DNA of 46,750 nt from an uncultured Collinsella sp. (GCA_902496845.1 CABVCJ010000006.1:1-46750); one strand, 5' to 3'. Counted from the first letter of the stretch, positions 34,801-42,853 are shown. Numbers and translations: made by a program. Notes: generated from the letters alone by a model not told the origin.

Positions 34801-35468
34801 GTCGCGGCCTTGCTTGCGCCCAGCGCCGCGCGATAGGCATCGGCGAGTGCCGAGGTATCGGCCTGGCCGCGCGCCACGCGCACGTCGCCCATACCGCCCG
34901 GCAACTGGCTCGACAGCTCCAGCAGGTCGCGCACCAGACCCTTGATGGTCGTGCCTGCGCCAAAGGAACCGCCCTCGCCCGCCATGGGATACCAAGCGTA
35001 GAGGGCCTTAAGCGAAGCGGCGAGCTCGGGCGCGGCATCGGGCGCCGTCGCGCGCCCCAGCACATGCTCGACAGCCTGATCCATAAGCTCATCGGTATCG
35101 GTAAGCACCGTGAATTCGGGGTCGATGCCCAGCTCCAGCGCATGCGCGCGCAGGATACGCGAGCACATGCCGTGGATGGTCGAGATCCAAGCGTCGTCGA
35201 CCGTCAGAGCCTCTTCGTCCATACCCTCTTCGATAAGCGCACGGCGCACACGGTCGCGAATCTCGGCCGCGGCGTCTTTGGTAAAGGTAATGGCGAGCAC
35301 CTGATCCAGATGCTCGACAAACGGACCGGATTCGGGCGAGAGCGCATAGACGATGCGGCGCGTGAGGGTAAAGGTCTTGCCCGAGCCGGCACCCGCCGAG
35401 ACAAACAGCGGGCGGTCGAGCGTTTTGACGACTTGCAGCTGTTGCGGCATCAAAGTCGAAAGATCCAT
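31842..35468 (-). CDS. addA: AddA-like helicase-nuclease subunit
   Basis: A 1208-residue UvrD-type helicase with a C-terminal RecB-like nuclease, acting with AddB to process double-strand breaks for recombination. Motif I is SAGAGSGKTFTLTRRI (about residues 24-39), motif II DEFQDTDQMQ, and TVHASKGLEYPVVAV is motif V. The nuclease active site is LVIDYKTGGTPDE with the QARVYADVL helix. Its start lies in the end of addB, four bases after the addB stop. The ribosome site AAGGAGG is about 12 bases upstream, a little far, so translational coupling to addB is likely. Confidence 0.93.
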   Translation of the reverse strand: MDLSTLMPQQLQVVKTLDRPLFVSAGAGSGKTFTLTRRIVYALSPESGPFVEHLDQVLAITFTKDAAAEIRDRVRRALIEEGMDEEALTVDDAWISTIHGMCSRILRAHALELGIDPEFTVLTDTDELMDQAVEHVLGRATAPDAAPELAASLKALYAWYPMAGEGGSFGAGTTIKGLVRDLLELSSQLPGGMGDVRVARGQADTSALADAYRAALGASKAATEKAQAALDAIDAFEASGKTMVDAARLMMSCTMPRASKAFPKEQVELLKAETADAFINIVLACGDPALDALVGLARSVEAEYRALKASQSALDNNDLLRMAYEALRDYPAIRAAYEGRFKMVMIDEFQDTDQMQVDLIRYLTGAGERALCTVGDAQQSIYRFRGAEVEVFRRQERKVGSSAAPEATAVTDAPAGELVKLVRNFRSHDEVLRYVARVFDGDDGGLMQGFLDLEASDGRKDTLVADASRRQALFVAGGSTQERTQAKARAIAERFRALADAGQPQGGMVLLLGRMTNADVYAQAFRDQGLDCVIAGGSVFAQAAEVQTVRALVCALANPADTAQGLMPLLASPMFALGAQEFLVLATKLDEQTGETSRRNIDAGIMSDSDVPGLQNLPLVTRAREVLRYALRRVGRDSFAAIARDAVNASGWFVRLAQRGPEGKAIAANVLKALDAVAEAEAELGNSPRSIALAFDRFLSGKEAPGALNEEGDGAVRIMTVHASKGLEYPVVAVAECFGVRKSSGAAQMGRVDGGAQVVALPARFDGVNLADGTFVKGDDVKKQFEHAFKGRGTSLWLPPELMEDVCATGSPAEAFARLRNDDLQLSLEERARLLYVAMTRARELVILAMDAGVSRGKVTAPTFDVETDLTYDVLRRILPTGSLDMPQLDSDRLVFDNSKPGDYELISLADFTFGEQAFEANASLDVEGRLVRGDADAADNAARSTVPGPADPEPDSFELVYPQAVGVRMGICPFPVRDSYSYSSIAAALHAETEDRAAEAHVPMDEAGDDAESDGSEMTDADVAAVEPAGNPMALGSAFHAACQWLIEMGADALPAERADALARLWCLTPEQRERFDVALDRWLKSAVRADLLAWPCVRAEVPFFSLGCEDEDIARYGAYAEGAIDALATNPADSSCALVIDYKTGGTPDETPEQLQEKHALQARVYADVLHKAGFEAVTVKFVRVEQPDPTIFVAPAEPQVVTYNL

Positions 35469-35471
35469 GGT

Positions 35472-38400
35472 CTACACGTCCCTCCTTACAAACGTTCCTT
35501 CGCGGTTATACGAGCAGCGCGCATGCGCGGCCTGCGCCGACGTCGGATCGACAGCGGCGACGTCGCCCGCCTCGAGTTCGCGCAGGCGCTCGGCAATGCC
35601 GGTCTCCACGCGGTCGAGCAGCGCATCGAAGTCCATGTTGCCGCCCTCGCCCGGAAAGCCCTTCTTAAGGCCCGGAATGCGACCGTCGCCGCGCTCTTCC
35701 TCGAGCAACTCGGCGCTCGCCGCGCCGCGCAGCGCGGGCTTGCCGCCCTTGGTCGAAAAATAGAGCGCCGCACGGGTATCTAGACCCAGCGCCCGACGCA
35801 TAGCCTGGGCGTAGATGAGTGTCTGGGTATGGGGCGGCAGCCAGCGCGGGTCGTCGATGGGGGCCTCGCCCGACTCCTCGTCGCGCACCGTGGGGTCGGC
35901 GAGCTTAAACTCCTCGACACCCGAACGATGCTTGTAGTCGATTACCACGGCGCGGTTCTCGGCATCCACGTCCACGCGGTCGATGCGCCCACCGAGCGGC
36001 CAACCGGCATACTCGACCTTAAGCTCATTAAAGGCGAACTCAAGGTAGCGTGGCGCAAAGGGGGCAAGTGCCTCGGACTCGTAGGCGAGCACGCCTTCCA
36101 GCTGCGGCAGAATCTCGGCCACCTGACGCTCCTCCACCGGAGAGAGCGGCACGAGCGGACCCTCGGTACCGCGCTTGCCGGCATGCTCGGCCAGGGTCTC
36201 GTCAAAGACCTCGTGCAGCAGCTCCTTCGCACGCGGCAGATTCATGGGCGTCACGCGCTCCATGCCCTCCTGTGGCAGACGCGCATGCAAGTGCTCCAGC
36301 ACGTCGTGGACAAAGTTGCCCTTCTCCATGTTGCCAAAGCCCGCATCGATGGACTGGGGTTTGACGCGATACGAGACGAACCAGCATAACGGGCAGGTGG
36401 AATAGGCCTCGATCTGCGAGGCGGACGTTAAGCGTGGCACGAGCGGCGCATCCTCGCCCTCGCCGTCGCGGCGGCGCAGGACCAAATACGGCACGGCCTC
36501 GGCACTCAGGTGCTGAGGGGCTTCACAGGTCACGCGCTCGCGCTTGAGACCTTCGCCTGCCGCGGGATCGAAGTCCCTTACGATATCGCCCTCACCCACG
36601 CACTTCGCCTTGTCGGCGCCAGTGGCCTTAGCATCGTCAGTGGCCTTGTCGGCGTCAGCGACCTTAGCGTCGTCAGCTGCCTTGTCGGCGTCTGCGGCCT
36701 TAGCAGCTTCAGCAACCTCGGCATGCGCCCGTAACTCGGTCCACACGGCAGCCGGATAGCACTCGCGCGCCTGGCGATCGTGCGTCACGCGCGCAAGCGC
36801 AACCGGGCCGCGTGCCGCCTGCATCGCGTGGCCAAAGCGCACGCGCAGCAAGGCCGCGGGCTCAAGCGTCACGCCCTCGCGACCAAGGCTCGCCGCCAGC
36901 GTGGCCAGCGGCCCCTCCTCGTGCGAGAGCGGATAGCTGTCCAGATCGACATCGGCAAACAGCACGGCATCGTAGCTGCCGGGGCGCAGAGCCGCCGCGT
37001 CGGCAAGCGAAGCAAAACGAACCTGAGCACGTGGCGCACGGTCAACCTCGTGGGTCTCGTAATCGTAGGCGGTGCTACGCTTGTCCACCCTGGTGCGAAC
37101 GCCATCGAGCACGGGCACGGTCGCGACCTGCGACACGTCGAGCGCGCGGGCGCCATTCATAAGGATGTCGATGACGTGGCGCAGCAGGGCCACCTCCGCT
37201 TGGCGACGGGCTTGGCCATCCAAGCTGCCCAGCGAGCGATCGGGCAACGCCTCGGCAACGGCAAGCATGGCCTTAAGCGCCGTCACAGGCTTGTCACGCC
37301 ACAGCGCCTGGAACACGTCCGAGACCACACACGGTACGTTCTTAAACCAGTTATCGTCGCTCGCCGCCTTGCGCGCGCCCCTCACCTGGCCCTGAACGCT
37401 CTGCAGCAGGCTCTTAACGCCCGCAGTAGTCTTGCTGCGCGAGAGACGCATATTCTTATCGAAGGTACGGGCATTGACGGCATCAGCGCCCGAAAGCGGA
37501 CTGTAGATCCAGTCGGTAAGCTCCGGCGCGGGCCACCACTCGGTCTTTGACACCGTGCCCTCATCGGCGGCCTTCATACGCTCGATCAGGCCGGCGAGCG
37601 CCGCAAACTGCCTGCCCGCAATGGATTGGGAAAACGCCGTGAACTCAACTGTCTCGGCAGCAATATGACGGGCCGCCAGACGAGAGACGAGCTCACCGAA
37701 CAGCTGGGGTGCCCGGGCAGAAACAACGAGCACGCGCACGGGGTCGGCGAGCGTTGCGGCGCCGTCGACCCCGGAACCCTGGCACGCTTTCACCAACTTA
37801 TCGATGGCGTCCGCATAGACATGAGCACGGGCATGGGAGCCGGCGACCTCAATAAAGGCAGGCTGAGCGGCGGTCCCGCAAGCGACATCAGACGCGACGG
37901 CATCCTCCCCCAGTGGCGCGATCTCAAACAGCACACCGCGGGCATCAAATGCCGTGGCAAGCTCCTCGCGCATCGCCGCCTGCTCGCAGGCAAGCAGCAC
38001 GAAGACCTCTCCCCCATTGTTCGCCACGGCAGACAGCAGCTCGAGCAGGCCGTGCGTAAACGACATGATACCGCGCACGCATACGGCGCGGGTGCACGCC
38101 GGCAGGTTATCGGCCAGGACACCGGCCATAATGTCGGCCGCCTCGCAGGGCTCGACCATATCTCGACGGTCCAAACCGTCCGCATATGCGCGCAAAAGCT
38201 CGAACACACGAGCCTCGGCATCGCTTTTTGGCTCAGGCTGGCAATTGTTTCCACGGCATCGCTCGGCCGTCGTCCCCGCCACACCCGGCAGCACGTCGCG
38301 GGCCATGCGCGCAAGCATACGCACCGTGCCCTGGCTGCGCGAAAGCGGCTGCAAATCGGCATCGTCGAGACGCGTTACCATGTCCGAAAACAGCATCTGG

Positions 38401-38657
38401 CGTTGCAGGTTGTCCACGAAACCGCGCCCGTCGCCCAAAAGCTCCCAAAGCGAGCGAAGCCACGATGTAGGCGTCTTGTAGTCGATACCTAGTGAAACCC
38501 CGGCTTCCGCCGCATCATGACGGCACAGGTCGAGCTCGGCAAACGTAGGCGCCAGCAGCACGGCACGTCCGTGGCGGGCAATAAGGTCGGCAAGCAACGC
38601 CGACTCGGCATCGCTCAAATCCGTGCCGGCATTGGTGGTATAGATTCGAACAGGCAT
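35472..38657 (-). CDS. addB: AddB-like PD-(D/E)XK nuclease subunit
   Basis: A 1061-residue partner of AddA. The N-terminal half is a degenerate helicase-like domain; the C-terminal nuclease has GRIDRVDVDAENRAVVIDYKHR. A cysteine in YSTCPLCWFVSYRV precedes the nuclease as in the family, but the end (ARCSYNREGTF) has a single Cys. The usual four-cysteine iron-sulfur cluster of AddB is therefore not fully recognisable. A low-complexity insertion rich in Ala, Asp and Lys (about residues 645-685) is encoded by three 36-bp tandem repeats. GGAGG lies three bases before the ATG, close but usable. First gene of the addBA operon. Confidence 0.9.
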   Translation of the reverse strand: MPVRIYTTNAGTDLSDAESALLADLIARHGRAVLLAPTFAELDLCRHDAAEAGVSLGIDYKTPTSWLRSLWELLGDGRGFVDNLQRQMLFSDMVTRLDDADLQPLSRSQGTVRMLARMARDVLPGVAGTTAERCRGNNCQPEPKSDAEARVFELLRAYADGLDRRDMVEPCEAADIMAGVLADNLPACTRAVCVRGIMSFTHGLLELLSAVANNGGEVFVLLACEQAAMREELATAFDARGVLFEIAPLGEDAVASDVACGTAAQPAFIEVAGSHARAHVYADAIDKLVKACQGSGVDGAATLADPVRVLVVSARAPQLFGELVSRLAARHIAAETVEFTAFSQSIAGRQFAALAGLIERMKAADEGTVSKTEWWPAPELTDWIYSPLSGADAVNARTFDKNMRLSRSKTTAGVKSLLQSVQGQVRGARKAASDDNWFKNVPCVVSDVFQALWRDKPVTALKAMLAVAEALPDRSLGSLDGQARRQAEVALLRHVIDILMNGARALDVSQVATVPVLDGVRTRVDKRSTAYDYETHEVDRAPRAQVRFASLADAAALRPGSYDAVLFADVDLDSYPLSHEEGPLATLAASLGREGVTLEPAALLRVRFGHAMQAARGPVALARVTHDRQARECYPAAVWTELRAHAEVAEAAKAADADKAADDAKVADADKATDDAKATGADKAKCVGEGDIVRDFDPAAGEGLKRERVTCEAPQHLSAEAVPYLVLRRRDGEGEDAPLVPRLTSASQIEAYSTCPLCWFVSYRVKPQSIDAGFGNMEKGNFVHDVLEHLHARLPQEGMERVTPMNLPRAKELLHEVFDETLAEHAGKRGTEGPLVPLSPVEERQVAEILPQLEGVLAYESEALAPFAPRYLEFAFNELKVEYAGWPLGGRIDRVDVDAENRAVVIDYKHRSGVEEFKLADPTVRDEESGEAPIDDPRWLPPHTQTLIYAQAMRRALGLDTRAALYFSTKGGKPALRGAASAELLEEERGDGRIPGLKKGFPGEGGNMDFDALLDRVETGIAERLRELEAGDVAAVDPTSAQAAHARCSYNREGTFVRRDV
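36607..36714. repeat. Three in-frame 36-bp tandem repeats inside addB
   Basis: Units start at 36607, 36643 and 36679, each beginning GCCTTGTCGGCG. They encode 12-residue blocks of the type DADKAADDAKVA. The array joins the two large domains of AddB, and its copy number may vary between strains. Confidence 0.85.
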
Positions 38658-38761
38658 GGTCCTCCGCTCAAACTGTTCGCAATAATCAATGTATCCATCC
38701 TACCCGCCCAAGCGGACAGATTTGCCCCACGCCAACAGATTTCCTCCGTCCCCAGGGGATC

Positions 38762-38789
38762 AAAAAACCGCCCCCGGAGGAGCGGTTTT
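38762..38789 (-). terminator. Terminator of the yerC-like gene
   Basis: On the minus strand AAAACCGC (38782-38789 complement) pairs with GCGGTTTT (38764-38771 complement), and the T-run extends to six Ts. Confidence 0.8.
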
Positions 38790-38812
38790 GCACAATTCGT
38801 TTTTGGCGCGGC

Positions 38813-39112
38813 CTACTCGCCATCCTCCAGTTTAATGAGAATCTTACGGTAGCCACCGTACTCGCCGTTGAGTGCCTTGGACACACGGCTCACCGTGGTG
38901 GACGAAGCGCCGGTACGCGCCTGAACCTCAACATAGGGCTCGCCCTCGTCCAGGTAACGCGCGACCTGCAGACGCTGCGATAGATCACAAATCTCGCGCG
39001 GCGTGCAGATATCGGTCAAGAACGCTTGGATATCTTTCTCGTCGTCCAAAAGGCTAAATGCGTGGACCAGCTGCTTGACATCAGGCTTGTCAAACATGTT
39101 CTCGATATTCAT
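38813..39112 (-). CDS. YerC/YecD-like TrpR-family DNA-binding protein
   Basis: A 99-residue all-helical protein of the TrpR-related YerC/YecD family. The diagnostic stretch is CTPREICDLSQRLQVARYL followed by the HTH EVQARTGASSTTVSRVSKAL and the end YGGYRKILIKL. Family members are small repressors whose ligand is poorly known. The leader on the minus strand has an extended -10 (TGCTACACT, 39218-39223 core) and a hairpin (about 39189-39212). GGTGATC precedes the ATG. It diverges from the YvlD-like gene. Confidence 0.9.
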   Translation of the reverse strand: MNIENMFDKPDVKQLVHAFSLLDDEKDIQAFLTDICTPREICDLSQRLQVARYLDEGEPYVEVQARTGASSTTVSRVSKALNGEYGGYRKILIKLEDGE

Positions 39113-39435
39113 CGATCACCGCCAAACCCGCCAAAAGGCATCGAAGTTGATACTGACATCGGACATCGTTCGCCCGTTCTATGCAATAGGGCAACGCCTG
39201 TGGCTTTTGCCCGTAGCAGTGTAGCACACCACCAAACTAAAGCGACAAGACTCTCTGCCAGCGGCGCGTTTTCTAGGACGAACGCCGTTTTGAAACCGAA
39301 TACGCACGCAAGCTCCATGAATATCTGAGACAATGGGCGCCCAAACAGGGCCGTGCCCGCGCATCTATCCGAGTTGCAAAGGCACGTGCCTCTCACGCCT
39401 CTTTGCCACGTCTTGCGCAAGAAAGGATTTCCACC
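39113..39435. other. Divergent intergenic region, yerC-like / yvlD-like
   Basis: Besides the yerC-side -10 and leader hairpin, the plus side has TTGAAA at about 39292 and GACAAT at about 39331. The distance between them is too long for a single promoter. AAAGGA stands eight bases before the ATG at 39436. No gene is evident. Confidence 0.4.
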
Positions 39436-39801
39436 ATGCGCTTTATGCTTAACTGGCTCTTTACCTCGATCGCCATCGCGATCGCAACGTTTCTCGTCCC
39501 CGGCATTCAGCCCTTCGGCATGGCCGACGCTTGGGTCTGCTTTGCCTTCGTGGGACTGTTCCTCAACATCGTCGACTCGCTCGTCAAGCCGTTCCTGACG
39601 GTCATCTCGCTGCCGCTCACTATTATCACGCTTGGTATTTTTCAGCTCGTAGTCAATAGTTTTATGCTCGAGCTGGCCAGCTACCTGTCGGTCAATCTGC
39701 TGGGAGCGGGTATCTCCATTGCCGGCTTTGGATCGGCCTTTATGGGCAGCATCCTGGTATCCATCATGCGCAGCATTCTCGACAGCATCGCCAGGAACTA
39801 A
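39436..39801 (+). CDS. Phage holin family / YvlD-like membrane protein
   Basis: A 121-residue integral membrane protein with about four hydrophobic helices. The motifs VDSLVKPFLTVISLPLTIIT and LGIFQLVVNSFMLELASYL match the widespread phage-holin-family-4/YvlD group. Despite the name, these chromosomal proteins are not phage lysis genes; in Bacillus one is linked to envelope stress. The start at 39436 is supported by AAAGGA. A perfect-stem hairpin follows. Confidence 0.88.
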   Translation: MRFMLNWLFTSIAIAIATFLVPGIQPFGMADAWVCFAFVGLFLNIVDSLVKPFLTVISLPLTIITLGIFQLVVNSFMLELASYLSVNLLGAGISIAGFGSAFMGSILVSIMRSILDSIARN

Positions 39802-39838
39802 AGCGACCGGATACGGACCGCCACAACACGCCAAAACG

Positions 39839-39872
39839 AAGGCCGTCCATCGCAACGATGGGCGGCCTTGTC
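39839..39872 (+). terminator. Terminator of the YvlD-like gene
   Basis: AAGGCCGTCCATCG (39839-39852) pairs with CGATGGGCGGCCTT (39856-39869), loop CAA. The downstream tract GTCATTTG is only moderately T-rich. Confidence 0.75.
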
Positions 39873-39938
39873 ATTTGTCAAGCCTCAGAGGGCAAGAAAA
39901 TCTACCATTTCTGCCCCGTCCCCAAATGGCAGGTGGGG

Positions 39939-40367
39939 CTAGATGACGTAGTCGTAGCCCTCGTTGGGGGCGACGAGCGCATCGAGCGTCACGCCATCGA
40001 GGTAGTCGTTGATGAGCTTGTCCAGGTTCTTCCACACGCCGAGTGTAGGACACTCGTCCGAACGCGAGCAGCCCTTGCAGTCGCCGTCCAGGCATGCGAC
40101 CGGTGCCAGGCTGCCTTCGGTCAGGCGCAAGATCTCGCCCACCGTGTACTGCTCGGGCGGACGCGTGAGCACGTAGCCGCCGCCCTTGCCGCGCATGCCC
40201 GAGAGCATATTGGCGCGGACGAGCGTAGCCAAAATGTTCTCCAGATATTTCTCAGAAATCCCCTGACGCGCCGCGATCTCTTTGAGGGGAATGCGGCCTG
40301 CCGCCTGGTGCTCGGCCAGGTCAACCATAACGCGCAGGGCATATCTGCCCTTTGTGGAAACCAACAT
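39939..40367 (-). CDS. Rrf2/IscR-like transcriptional regulator
   Basis: A 142-residue Rrf2-family protein. The winged HTH spans residues 1-70 (STKGRYALRVMVDLAEH, ISEKYLENIL, MRGKGGGYVLTRP). Cys92, Cys97, Cys100 and Cys106 lie in ACLDGDCKGCSRSDEC, close to the three-Cys cluster site of IscR, so binding an iron-sulfur cluster is likely. It is divergent from cysK, across a 253-base region with palindromes, so control of cysteine synthesis and of its own gene is inferred. In the family, CymR controls cysteine metabolism and IscR cluster assembly; this protein has the context of one and the cysteines of the other. Confidence 0.92.
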   Translation of the reverse strand: MLVSTKGRYALRVMVDLAEHQAAGRIPLKEIAARQGISEKYLENILATLVRANMLSGMRGKGGGYVLTRPPEQYTVGEILRLTEGSLAPVACLDGDCKGCSRSDECPTLGVWKNLDKLINDYLDGVTLDALVAPNEGYDYVI

Positions 40368-40396
40368 ATATATTGCTGCCTTTCGGTCTTTTAATT

Positions 40397-40410
40397 CGTA
40401 GAAATTCTAG
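40397..40410. promoter_or_regulatory. Candidate operator for the Rrf2 regulator
   Basis: The palindrome TAGAAATTCTA (about 40399-40409) lies about 30 bases from the regulator start codon, in the region shared with cysK. It is a plausible autoregulatory site; binding is not established. Confidence 0.35.
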
Positions 40411-40484
40411 CCGAAAAAATGGGTTTGAAAATACCCGTTCCGGTCAAGATGGTTAATCGACTCGTAATAATCTTCTATTTCCTA

Positions 40485-40513
40485 TTGCGTTACTAGGCTT
40501 TACTGTCTACTAT
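40485..40513 (+). promoter_or_regulatory. cysK promoter
   Basis: TTGCGT (40485-40490), a 17-base spacer and TACTAT (40508-40513) lie about 105 bases before the cysK ATG. The imperfect inverted repeat CCTA ... TAGG (40481-40497) covers the -35 element and could be an operator. Confidence 0.55.
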
Positions 40514-40620
40514 GCTTGCCAACAGCAAAACGAACAACCTATAAGGTTTGTGGGTTTCGCTGTTACACACACCGTAAAACCACACGGTATCCAGTCATTT
40601 GAACACTTTGGAGGTTCACC

Positions 40621-41559
40621 ATGAGCAATGTTTATACGTCCATCGATCAGCTTATCGGCCACACTCCGCTTCTGGAGCTCACTCACTTTGAGGCCGATGA
40701 GGACCTCAAGGCCCGCGTACTCGTCAAGCTGGAATACTTCAACCCCGCCGGCTCCGTCAAAGACCGCGTCGCCAAGAACATGATCGATGAGGCCGAGAAG
40801 GCCGGCAAGCTCGTGCGCGGCGGCGACTACACCATCATCGAGCCCACGAGCGGCAACACCGGCGTCGGCATCGCCTCGGTGGCGGCGGCTCGCGGCTACA
40901 AGGTAATCATCACCATGCCCGAGACCATGTCCGTCGAGCGCCGCAAGCTTATGCAGGCATATGGCGCACAACTCGTGCTCACCGACGGTTCCAAGGGCAT
41001 GAAGGGCGCCATCGCCAAGGCCGAGGAGCTGCAGAAGGAGACCCCCAACAGCATTATCGCCGGCCAGTTTGTAAACCCCGCCAACCCCGCCATCCACAAG
41101 GCCACGACCGGCCCCGAGATCTGGGATGACACCGACGGCGAGGTCGACATCTTCGTCGCCGGCGTCGGCACCGGCGGCACCGTGACCGGCGTGGGCGAGT
41201 TCCTCAAGGAGCAGAACCCCGAGATTCAGGTCGTCGCCGTCGAGCCCGCCACCTCCCCGGTGCTCTCGAAGGGCCAGGCCGGCCCGCACAAGATCCAGGG
41301 TATCGGCGCCGGCTTTGTGCCCGACGTCCTCGACACCCAGGTCTACGACGAGATCATCCCCGTCGAGAACGACGACGCCTTTGCCACCGGCCGCGCCGTG
41401 GGCCACAAGGAGGGCGTGCTCGTGGGCATTTCGTCCGGTGCCGCCGTGTGGGCCGCACTGCAGCTGGCCAAGCGCCCCGAGAACGAGGGCAAGACCATCG
41501 TGGCGCTGCTCGCCGACACCGGTGAGCGCTACCTGTCCACGGCACTCTTCCAGGACTAG
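40621..41559 (+). CDS. cysK: Cysteine synthase A (O-acetylserine sulfhydrylase)
   Basis: A 312-residue PLP enzyme that makes cysteine from O-acetylserine and sulfide. The PLP lysine is in NPAGSVKDRVA, the substrate loop is EPTSGNTGVG, and the phosphate-binding loop GVGTGGTVTGVG is present. The C-terminal GISSGAAVWAAL and TGERYLSTALF are typical of CysK. GGAGG stands before the ATG. It is transcribed from its own promoter, away from the Rrf2 regulator that probably senses cysteine or iron-sulfur status. Confidence 0.97.
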   Translation: MSNVYTSIDQLIGHTPLLELTHFEADEDLKARVLVKLEYFNPAGSVKDRVAKNMIDEAEKAGKLVRGGDYTIIEPTSGNTGVGIASVAAARGYKVIITMPETMSVERRKLMQAYGAQLVLTDGSKGMKGAIAKAEELQKETPNSIIAGQFVNPANPAIHKATTGPEIWDDTDGEVDIFVAGVGTGGTVTGVGEFLKEQNPEIQVVAVEPATSPVLSKGQAGPHKIQGIGAGFVPDVLDTQVYDEIIPVENDDAFATGRAVGHKEGVLVGISSGAAVWAALQLAKRPENEGKTIVALLADTGERYLSTALFQD

Positions 41560-41659
41560 GTCTGTCGCCCAAAGGTTGAGCCCAGGACGAACCGGTCTCC
41601 TCTCTCCCGGCAGTCTGAGCCCATCCCATCAGGGTGTCCCACGAGACGTCCGAACTTGC

Positions 41660-41665
41660 TACAAT
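41660..41665 (+). promoter_or_regulatory. Extended -10 element before mnmA
   Basis: TTGCTACAATG contains TACAAT with an upstream TG, a good extended -10 element. The start site would be near 41672, at the very beginning of the terminator-like hairpin. Confidence 0.45.
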
Positions 41666-41669
41666 GTCT

Positions 41670-41708
41670 GCGGCGCGGAACCAGCCTCCCGCGCCGCTTT
41701 TCTTTTTT
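41670..41708 (+). terminator. Strong terminator between cysK and mnmA
   Basis: GCGGCGCGG (41670-41678) pairs perfectly with CCGCGCCGC (41689-41697), followed by TTTTCTTTTTT. It ends 30 bases before the mnmA start codon. It could terminate cysK or act as an attenuator for mnmA. Confidence 0.85.
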
Positions 41709-41737
41709 GGCCACATGCCACCAAGGAGAACCTCCCC

Positions 41738-42838
41738 ATGCACAATAAGCGCGTGCTCGTCGCCATGAGCGGCGGCGTCGATTCCAGCGTGACTGCCTAT
41801 CTACTCAAAAGCCAGGGCTACGAATGCGTCGGCACCACCATGCGCCTCACCTGCCCCGCGCCCGATCCCGCAACAGGTATGAGTAAGGTCGACCGCGATA
41901 TCGCCGATGCAAAGGCCGTCACCGAGCGCCTGGGGATACCCCACCATGTGCTCGACCTGCAGCAGACCTTCGACCGCAACGTTATCGAGCGCTTCGTGAC
42001 TGCCTATCAGGAGGGGTTGACGCCCAATCCGTGCATTATCTGCAACCGCCATATTAAGTTTGGCGCGCTGCTCGATGCGGCACTCGATATGGGCTGCGAC
42101 TACATCGCCACAGGTCACTACGCTAAAACGAGCCAGACGTCCGACGGCACCTGGCAGCTGCACCGCGGCGAGGACCCTAAAAAGGACCAGAGTTACTTTT
42201 TGTATTCGCTCACGCAAGAGCGTCTGGCACGCACAATCTTTCCGCTGGCTGGGCTGGACAAAGAGCGCGACGTGCGCCGGATTGCCGCCGAGCAGGGCTT
42301 TGCCAACGCCAAGAAGGCCGAGAGCGAGGATATCTGCTTTATCGCGGACGGCGACTACGCGGGCTATATCGAGCGCCGCTGCGGACATGCCGCCGAGCCG
42401 GGCGATATTGTATGGCGCGACGGCAGCGTGGTCGGACGCCACAACGGCGCGCTGCGCTATACCATCGGCCAGCGCAAGGGCCTGGGCGTCGCGATGGCGC
42501 ATCCCGTGTACGTAACGGGCGTCGATGCCGCCAACAACATTGTGCATCTGGGCGAGGCCGAGGACCTGACGGCCACAGCGCTCACGGCCAACGACTGGAT
42601 CTGGAGTGCCCCTGCCGACCGCATGGAGGCGGAGCTCAATGCCGGCGGCATTCGCGTGGGTGCCAAGTACCGCTACCGTCAGAAAGACCAGGCAGCGACC
42701 CTTACGCGTGACGAAGACGGACAAATGCTGCTGACCTTTGACGAGCCGCAGCGAGCCATCGCCCCCGGCCAGGCCGTTGTAGTCTATCGCGGCGACATCG
42801 TCCTGGGCGGCGGCACCGTGACCGGCGCCATCAAATAA
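41738..42838 (+). CDS. mnmA: tRNA-specific 2-thiouridylase MnmA
   Basis: A 366-residue enzyme that puts sulfur on U34 of Lys, Glu and Gln tRNAs. The ATP loop is AMSGGVDSSVTAYLL (residues about 9-23). Catalytic cysteines lie in NPCIICNRHIKFG and SEDICFIADGDYAG. ATGHYAK and the C-terminal beta domain (YTIGQRKGLGV) are present. The start at 41738 has AAGGAG nine bases upstream; an open frame runs further up but crosses the terminator. Sulfur would come from a cysteine desulfurase not in this window. The neighbouring cysK supplies cysteine. Confidence 0.97.
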   Translation: MHNKRVLVAMSGGVDSSVTAYLLKSQGYECVGTTMRLTCPAPDPATGMSKVDRDIADAKAVTERLGIPHHVLDLQQTFDRNVIERFVTAYQEGLTPNPCIICNRHIKFGALLDAALDMGCDYIATGHYAKTSQTSDGTWQLHRGEDPKKDQSYFLYSLTQERLARTIFPLAGLDKERDVRRIAAEQGFANAKKAESEDICFIADGDYAGYIERRCGHAAEPGDIVWRDGSVVGRHNGALRYTIGQRKGLGVAMAHPVYVTGVDAANNIVHLGEAEDLTATALTANDWIWSAPADRMEAELNAGGIRVGAKYRYRQKDQAATLTRDEDGQMLLTFDEPQRAIAPGQAVVVYRGDIVLGGGTVTGAIK

Positions 42839-42853
42839 CAGCACTCCTCGATA

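Noticed and set aside
34185..35783. A plus-strand open frame of 532 codons
   Set aside because: Antisense to addA and addB across their junction; a shadow of codon bias.
39109..39855. A 248-codon minus-strand frame
   Set aside because: It overlaps the YvlD-like gene antisense, and its product is low-complexity and charged (KRDNSERQRDDRQER).
40511..40543. A ten-codon leader-peptide-like frame before cysK (ATG CTT GCC AAC ...)
   Set aside because: Its ATG overlaps the -10 hexamer, so it should lie upstream of or at the transcription start.
40514..40620. A T-box or other riboswitch in the cysK leader
   Set aside because: No T-box AGGGTGGNACCGCG sequence or terminator/antiterminator pair was found, only a small ACCGT/ACGGT hairpin.
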